DNA from: Acidimicrobiaceae bacterium UBA2093
Lineage (GTDB): Bacteria; Actinomycetota; Acidimicrobiia; Acidimicrobiales; Ilumatobacteraceae
NCBI GenBank assembly: GCA_002331255.1
Contig: DCZD01000044.1
Coordinates: forward strand, 30,327-46,026
Length of the DNA stretch: 15,700 bases
Reading direction: 5' to 3'
Position numbers and translations under genes: made by a program
Notes under the pieces: generated by a model
Seen by the model: only the letters and a program-made list of their open reading frames with translations
Told to the model about the DNA's origin: nothing
Databases searched by the model: none
In this document: one piece after another, positions 13,291 to 15,700 of the stretch
Layout of the letters: each line of letters starts with the position of its first letter
Numbering within the stretch: position 1 is the first letter of the stretch

Positions 13291-14141
13291 TGAGCGCTCC
13301 CCACGGTCCTGGAAAAGACGAGGACTTCGACCCGCGTACGATTCCCATTCGACCGGCTGCCACTGTCTTGTTGGTGCGAGATGCACCACGTGGCATGGAG
13401 GTCTTCATGTTGCGTCGCACGCTCAGCGCCGTGTTTGCAAGTGGGATGTATGTATTTCCGGGCGGTCGCGTCGACGACAGCGACGGAACCGAAGCGATGT
13501 CGCAATGTTGCAGTGGACGTGATGACTCGGAGGCGAGCGCGCTCCTGCGTGTTCCGAAGGGTGGCCTTGCCTATTGGGTTGCAGCCATCCGTGAGTGTTT
13601 TGAAGAAGCTGGCGTACTTCTTGCCACCCACAATGCAACGGGCAATGTTGTGCAATTCAGTGACTCCAGCATGGCGGATCGTTTCACGGCTGCGCGTCAC
13701 CGCATTCACGATGGTGACCTTTCCCTCATCGATCTGTGTCATCAAGAAGATCTCACGTTGGTCACAGGAGACATTCACTATGTAAGCAACTGGATCACAC
13801 CACTAGGCGAGCGTCGTCGATTCGACACGAAGTTCTTCCTGGCACGTGCTCCGGAAGCCCAGGATCCACTTCACGACGACAAAGAGACCATTGACAGTCT
13901 GTGGGTGCGACCAGAGGAAGCACTCGCCAAGTGTGATGCAGGTGAACTCGCGATGTTGCCACCAACTATTGGCAATCTTCGGTTCTTGCTCGAGCACGGC
14001 TCCATCGACGCTGCAATGGCGGCTGCACAGAAAGTTGGCGTGCCGACACCTGTGCAGCCCCGACTTCGCTACGACTCGGATGGGAAAGTGACCGGAGTGG
14101 TGATGCCCTGGGAGCAGGGCTACGAACAACTCGAGGGTTAG
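13290..14141 (+). CDS. Nudix hydrolase, NUDT19-like (possible acyl-CoA/CoA diphosphatase)
   Basis: The Nudix box is split. FPGGR is at residues 56-60, and the helix part RECFEEAGV is at 101-109 (REx2EExG with Glu102, Glu105, Glu106), separated by some 40 residues. The same split box is seen in the NUDT19/RP2 group, whose mammalian member hydrolyses CoA and acyl-CoAs to 3'-phosphoadenosine phosphate and phosphopantetheine products. The early blocks RPAATVLLVRD and MEVFMLRRT, and the later WITPLGERRRFDTKFFLA, also fit that group. The length is 283 residues. ATG 13290 overlaps the fxsA stop by one base (TGATG). A TTG at 13287 is less likely. Its stop overlaps the convergent mrp stop. The substrate is inferred from the subfamily only. 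Confidence 0.85.
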   Translation: MSAPHGPGKDEDFDPRTIPIRPAATVLLVRDAPRGMEVFMLRRTLSAVFASGMYVFPGGRVDDSDGTEAMSQCCSGRDDSEASALLRVPKGGLAYWVAAIRECFEEAGVLLATHNATGNVVQFSDSSMADRFTAARHRIHDGDLSLIDLCHQEDLTLVTGDIHYVSNWITPLGERRRFDTKFFLARAPEAQDPLHDDKETIDSLWVRPEEALAKCDAGELAMLPPTIGNLRFLLEHGSIDAAMAAAQKVGVPTPVQPRLRYDSDGKVTGVVMPWEQGYEQLEG

Positions 14142-15328
14142 CTGCGCGAACGCACAGTGACGACAGATTCGTCGGCATCGCGTGCTGAGCATCCGGCCAT
14201 GTCGTCGTTGGTCGGCGTCTCGTCGATGATGCGTTGAGCAATCGCTCGAAATACCGTCGCCGCATTTCCTGTGCCGGCAAGTGCGACCGGCTCACCTTTG
14301 TCGCCCCCATCTGACACGGCAGGTTCGATTGGTACTTGTCCGAGTAAATCGACACCGATGTCAGTTGCGAGGGTGATTCCGCCACCGTTGCCGAACAGCG
14401 CGTATTCCTCGCCGTGATCACAGGTGAATGAACTCATGTTCTCGATCACACCAGCAACCCTCAAGAAACTGCGTCGAGCCATGTCAGCGGCACGGATGGC
14501 AACTTTTTGTGCGGACACTGCCGGTGTCGTGACGATGAGAAGGTCGGTGCGCGGAAGCATGCGTGCTAGTCCCATCTGAACATCACCTGTGCCAGGCGGC
14601 ATGTCGATGAGCAAGAAGTCGAGATGACCCCAGTCGACGTCATTAAGGAACTGTTCAACCGCCTTCGTGAGCATCAGGCCGCGCCACATGAGCGCAGTAC
14701 CTTCGTCTTCGACGAGCATTCCAGTGGAGACGACCTTCAACGTGCCGGCCCCAACTCGACGTTCATTGGGAATGATCATCGGCTTCTCGCGCCCGTCAAC
14801 TGTGCGTGCTTGTAGACGATCGGGCATACCGAGCATTCGTGGGATGGAGAATCCCCAGATATCGGCGTCGAGAACGCCGACAGTCTTTCCTTCGGCGGCG
14901 AGCGCGGCGGCAAGGTTGACGGTGACTGAACTCTTACCGACACCGCCTTTGCCACTGGCAATCGCGAGTACTCGAGCCGATAGCGGTACCGCCGTGTCGG
15001 GAGCCTGCTCCCTTGCATTCCATCTTGCACGCGTCATAACGGCAGTGCGTTCGTCGGCGGTCATCTCGCCCCAGTCGATGGAGACCTTCACGATCGAGGG
15101 GTGGTGGATGAGGCGGCTTTCGATGTCCTTCTTTATCTGCGCACGAAGCGGACAGCCCTTGATGGTGAGTTTGACCCCGATGCGCACGATGTAGCCGCCG
15201 TCCCCGGGCTCGAGGACCACGTCACCGGCCATACCCAAATCGACGATGTTGTCGCCCAATTCGGGGTCCATGACCGCGCGCAGCATGGCCCTGATGTCGT
15301 TGACGTCGGGTGCCGGGGGCAGGCTCAC
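14138..15328 (-). CDS. mrp: Mrp/ApbC family Fe-S cluster carrier ATPase
   Basis: Mrp proteins bind and pass on Fe-S clusters in an ATP-dependent way in the cytosol. An N-terminal MIP18/DUF59 domain (residues about 8-85) carries MDPELGDNIVDLGM and IKGCPLRAQIKKDI. The P-loop GKGGVGKSS is at 126-134. DADIWGFSIPRMLG (154-167), DMPPGTGDVQMGLA (242-255) and VVTTPAVSAQKV-type sequence follow. The usual CxxC cluster site before the FGxGGG motif is reduced to one cysteine, Cys303 in FTCDHGEEYALFG. The tail after about residue 370 is non-conserved and acidic to basic. The frame is open to 15442, but GTG 15328 is preferred because DUF59 starts soon after and TACACT lies 6 nt upstream. It is divergent from an A-type Fe-S carrier, which supports the role. 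Confidence 0.92.
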   Translation of the reverse strand: MSLPPAPDVNDIRAMLRAVMDPELGDNIVDLGMAGDVVLEPGDGGYIVRIGVKLTIKGCPLRAQIKKDIESRLIHHPSIVKVSIDWGEMTADERTAVMTRARWNAREQAPDTAVPLSARVLAIASGKGGVGKSSVTVNLAAALAAEGKTVGVLDADIWGFSIPRMLGMPDRLQARTVDGREKPMIIPNERRVGAGTLKVVSTGMLVEDEGTALMWRGLMLTKAVEQFLNDVDWGHLDFLLIDMPPGTGDVQMGLARMLPRTDLLIVTTPAVSAQKVAIRAADMARRSFLRVAGVIENMSSFTCDHGEEYALFGNGGGITLATDIGVDLLGQVPIEPAVSDGGDKGEPVALAGTGNAATVFRAIAQRIIDETPTNDDMAGCSARDADESVVTVRSRS

Positions 15329-15334
15329 GCATTC

Positions 15335-15340
15335 AGTGTA
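15335..15340 (-). promoter_or_regulatory. -10 box TACACT of mrp
   Basis: On the minus strand TACACT ends 6 nt before GTG 15328 and there is no SD, so mrp is probably leaderless. It lies in the 82-nt divergent gap shared with the A-type carrier gene. Confidence 0.45.
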
Positions 15341-15349
15341 AGAGCCTTG

Positions 15350-15355
15350 TACGAT
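15350..15355 (+). promoter_or_regulatory. Possible -10 box TACGAT of the A-type carrier gene
   Basis: TACGAT is a TANNNT match that would start a message near 15362, giving a leader of about 49 nt. No good -35 is seen. It is within 10 nt of the mrp -10, so the two promoters would overlap. Confidence 0.3.
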
Positions 15356-15369
15356 TTCATGTCGAAGCA

Positions 15370-15385
15370 CCCCGCAGATTCGGGG
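15370..15385 (+). promoter_or_regulatory. Hairpin in the leader of the A-type carrier gene
   Basis: CCCCG (15370-15374), a 6-nt loop and CGGGG (15381-15385) form a strong short stem, 11 nt before the SD. It could protect the leader or regulate translation. A link to iron or Fe-S status is only a guess. Confidence 0.35.
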
Positions 15386-15396
15386 CTCTACGTACC

Positions 15397-15402
15397 AGGA
15401 GG
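15397..15402 (+). promoter_or_regulatory. Shine-Dalgarno AGGAGG of the A-type carrier gene
   Basis: A perfect AGGAGG stands 8 nt before ATG 15411. It stands out because most other unit-leading genes in the window lack any SD. Confidence 0.8.
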
Positions 15403-15410
15403 AAACTCTC

Positions 15411-15700
15411 ATGATCACCCTCACAGATTCAGCTGCAAGCAAAGTCTCCCAACTCCTCGAGTCAGAGGGAACACCCGACTATGCACTGCGTGTCGCGGTG
15501 AAGTCTGGTGGTTGCTCAGGGTTCCAGTACGACATGTACTTCGATGGTGACATCGCCAGTGACGATGTCGTCACAACGTTCGGCGAGGTGAAGGTCGTCG
15601 TCGATCCTGCATCAGCATCACTACTCGAAGGTGCAAGTCTCGACTTCAAGGACGGTCTCACCGAGCAGGGTTTCGCCATCACGAACCCGAATGCCACACG
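15411..15700 (+). CDS. erpA: A-type Fe-S cluster carrier (ErpA/IscA/HesB family), 3' partial
   Basis: This is a small cytosolic scaffold or carrier that delivers Fe-S clusters to target enzymes. The visible 96 residues begin ITLTDSAASKVSQLL, followed by LRVAVKSGGCSGFQYDMYFD with the first conserved cysteine, Cys35, and then VVVDPASASLLEGASLDF. The last visible residues, FAITNPNATR, are those that precede the CGCG cluster motif in this family, so only about 10-20 residues are missing beyond the window edge. ATG 15411 has an ideal SD. Whether it is ErpA or IscA cannot be decided from the sequence alone. Actinobacteria commonly have a single such gene outside a suf cluster. It is divergent from mrp, another Fe-S carrier. 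Confidence 0.93.
   Translation, partial: MITLTDSAASKVSQLLESEGTPDYALRVAVKSGGCSGFQYDMYFDGDIASDDVVTTFGEVKVVVDPASASLLEGASLDFKDGLTEQGFAITNPNAT

Noticed and set aside
12882..13778. 298-codon minus-strand open frame across fxsA and the Nudix gene
   Set aside because: It spans two well-supported coupled genes on the other strand. The translation is low-complexity Arg/Thr/Ser-rich and shows no domain.
15329..15442. N-terminal extension of mrp
   Set aside because: It would overlap the divergent carrier gene and its perfect SD. The DUF59 domain begins right after GTG 15328.

Overview
The window looks like ordinary chromosome of a free-living actinobacterium with moderate G+C content, plausibly of the class Acidimicrobiia. 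This is inferred from gene content and was not searched. Supporting signs are an ethylmalonyl-CoA mutase of the MeaA type, a pair of Get3/ArsA-like ATPases resembling mycobacterial Rv3679/Rv3680, an aspartokinase with an internal beta-subunit start, an actinobacterial membrane-anchored cyclophilin, and many starts with a TANNNT box 6-9 nt upstream and no Shine-Dalgarno (SD) sequence, as in leaderless actinobacterial genes. Coding density is very high and no intergenic gap exceeds about 85 nt. I see no mobile element, CRISPR array or phage gene.

Layout. (1) 3-380, plus: 3' end of a 2-oxoglutarate/Fe(II) oxygenase-like gene. (2) 3972-396, minus: 3-hydroxyacyl-CoA dehydrogenase, aat (N-degron aminoacyl transferase), ethylmalonyl-CoA mutase. 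(3) 4021-4776, plus: PtpB-like phosphatase. (4) 5622-4798, minus: anchored cyclophilin. (5) 5665-8834, plus: aspartokinase, SAM methyltransferase, aspartate-semialdehyde dehydrogenase. (6) 11384-8853, minus: two Get3/ArsA-like ATPases, a stand-alone receiver protein and tRNA-Pro(CGG). (7) 11404-14141, plus: NfeD-like membrane protein, FxsA, Nudix hydrolase, tightly packed. (8) 15328-14138, minus: Mrp/ApbC Fe-S carrier ATPase. (9) 15411 to the window end, plus: A-type Fe-S carrier (ErpA/IscA type), truncated by the edge.

Functional links. Units 2 and 7 touch acyl-CoA metabolism: a dehydrogenase for short 3-hydroxyacyl-CoAs, the mutase of the ethylmalonyl-CoA pathway, and a NUDT19-like Nudix protein. 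Unit 5 holds the first and second steps of the aspartate amino-acid pathway, separated by a methyltransferase of unknown target. Units 6 and 7 diverge from a 19-nt gap and concern membrane-protein handling. Units 8 and 9 diverge and both serve Fe-S cluster assembly.

Most notable for follow-up: the recurrent TANNNT-start spacing; a palindrome that supplies an SD-like sequence to both divergent genes at 11384/11404; the signature-lysine asymmetry within the ATPase pair; the tRNA-Pro gene 7 nt behind a degenerate receiver gene; an NfeD-like protein that appears to lack its catalytic serine; and the internal beta-subunit start of aspartokinase. I did not find a wholly new defence or mobile system here.
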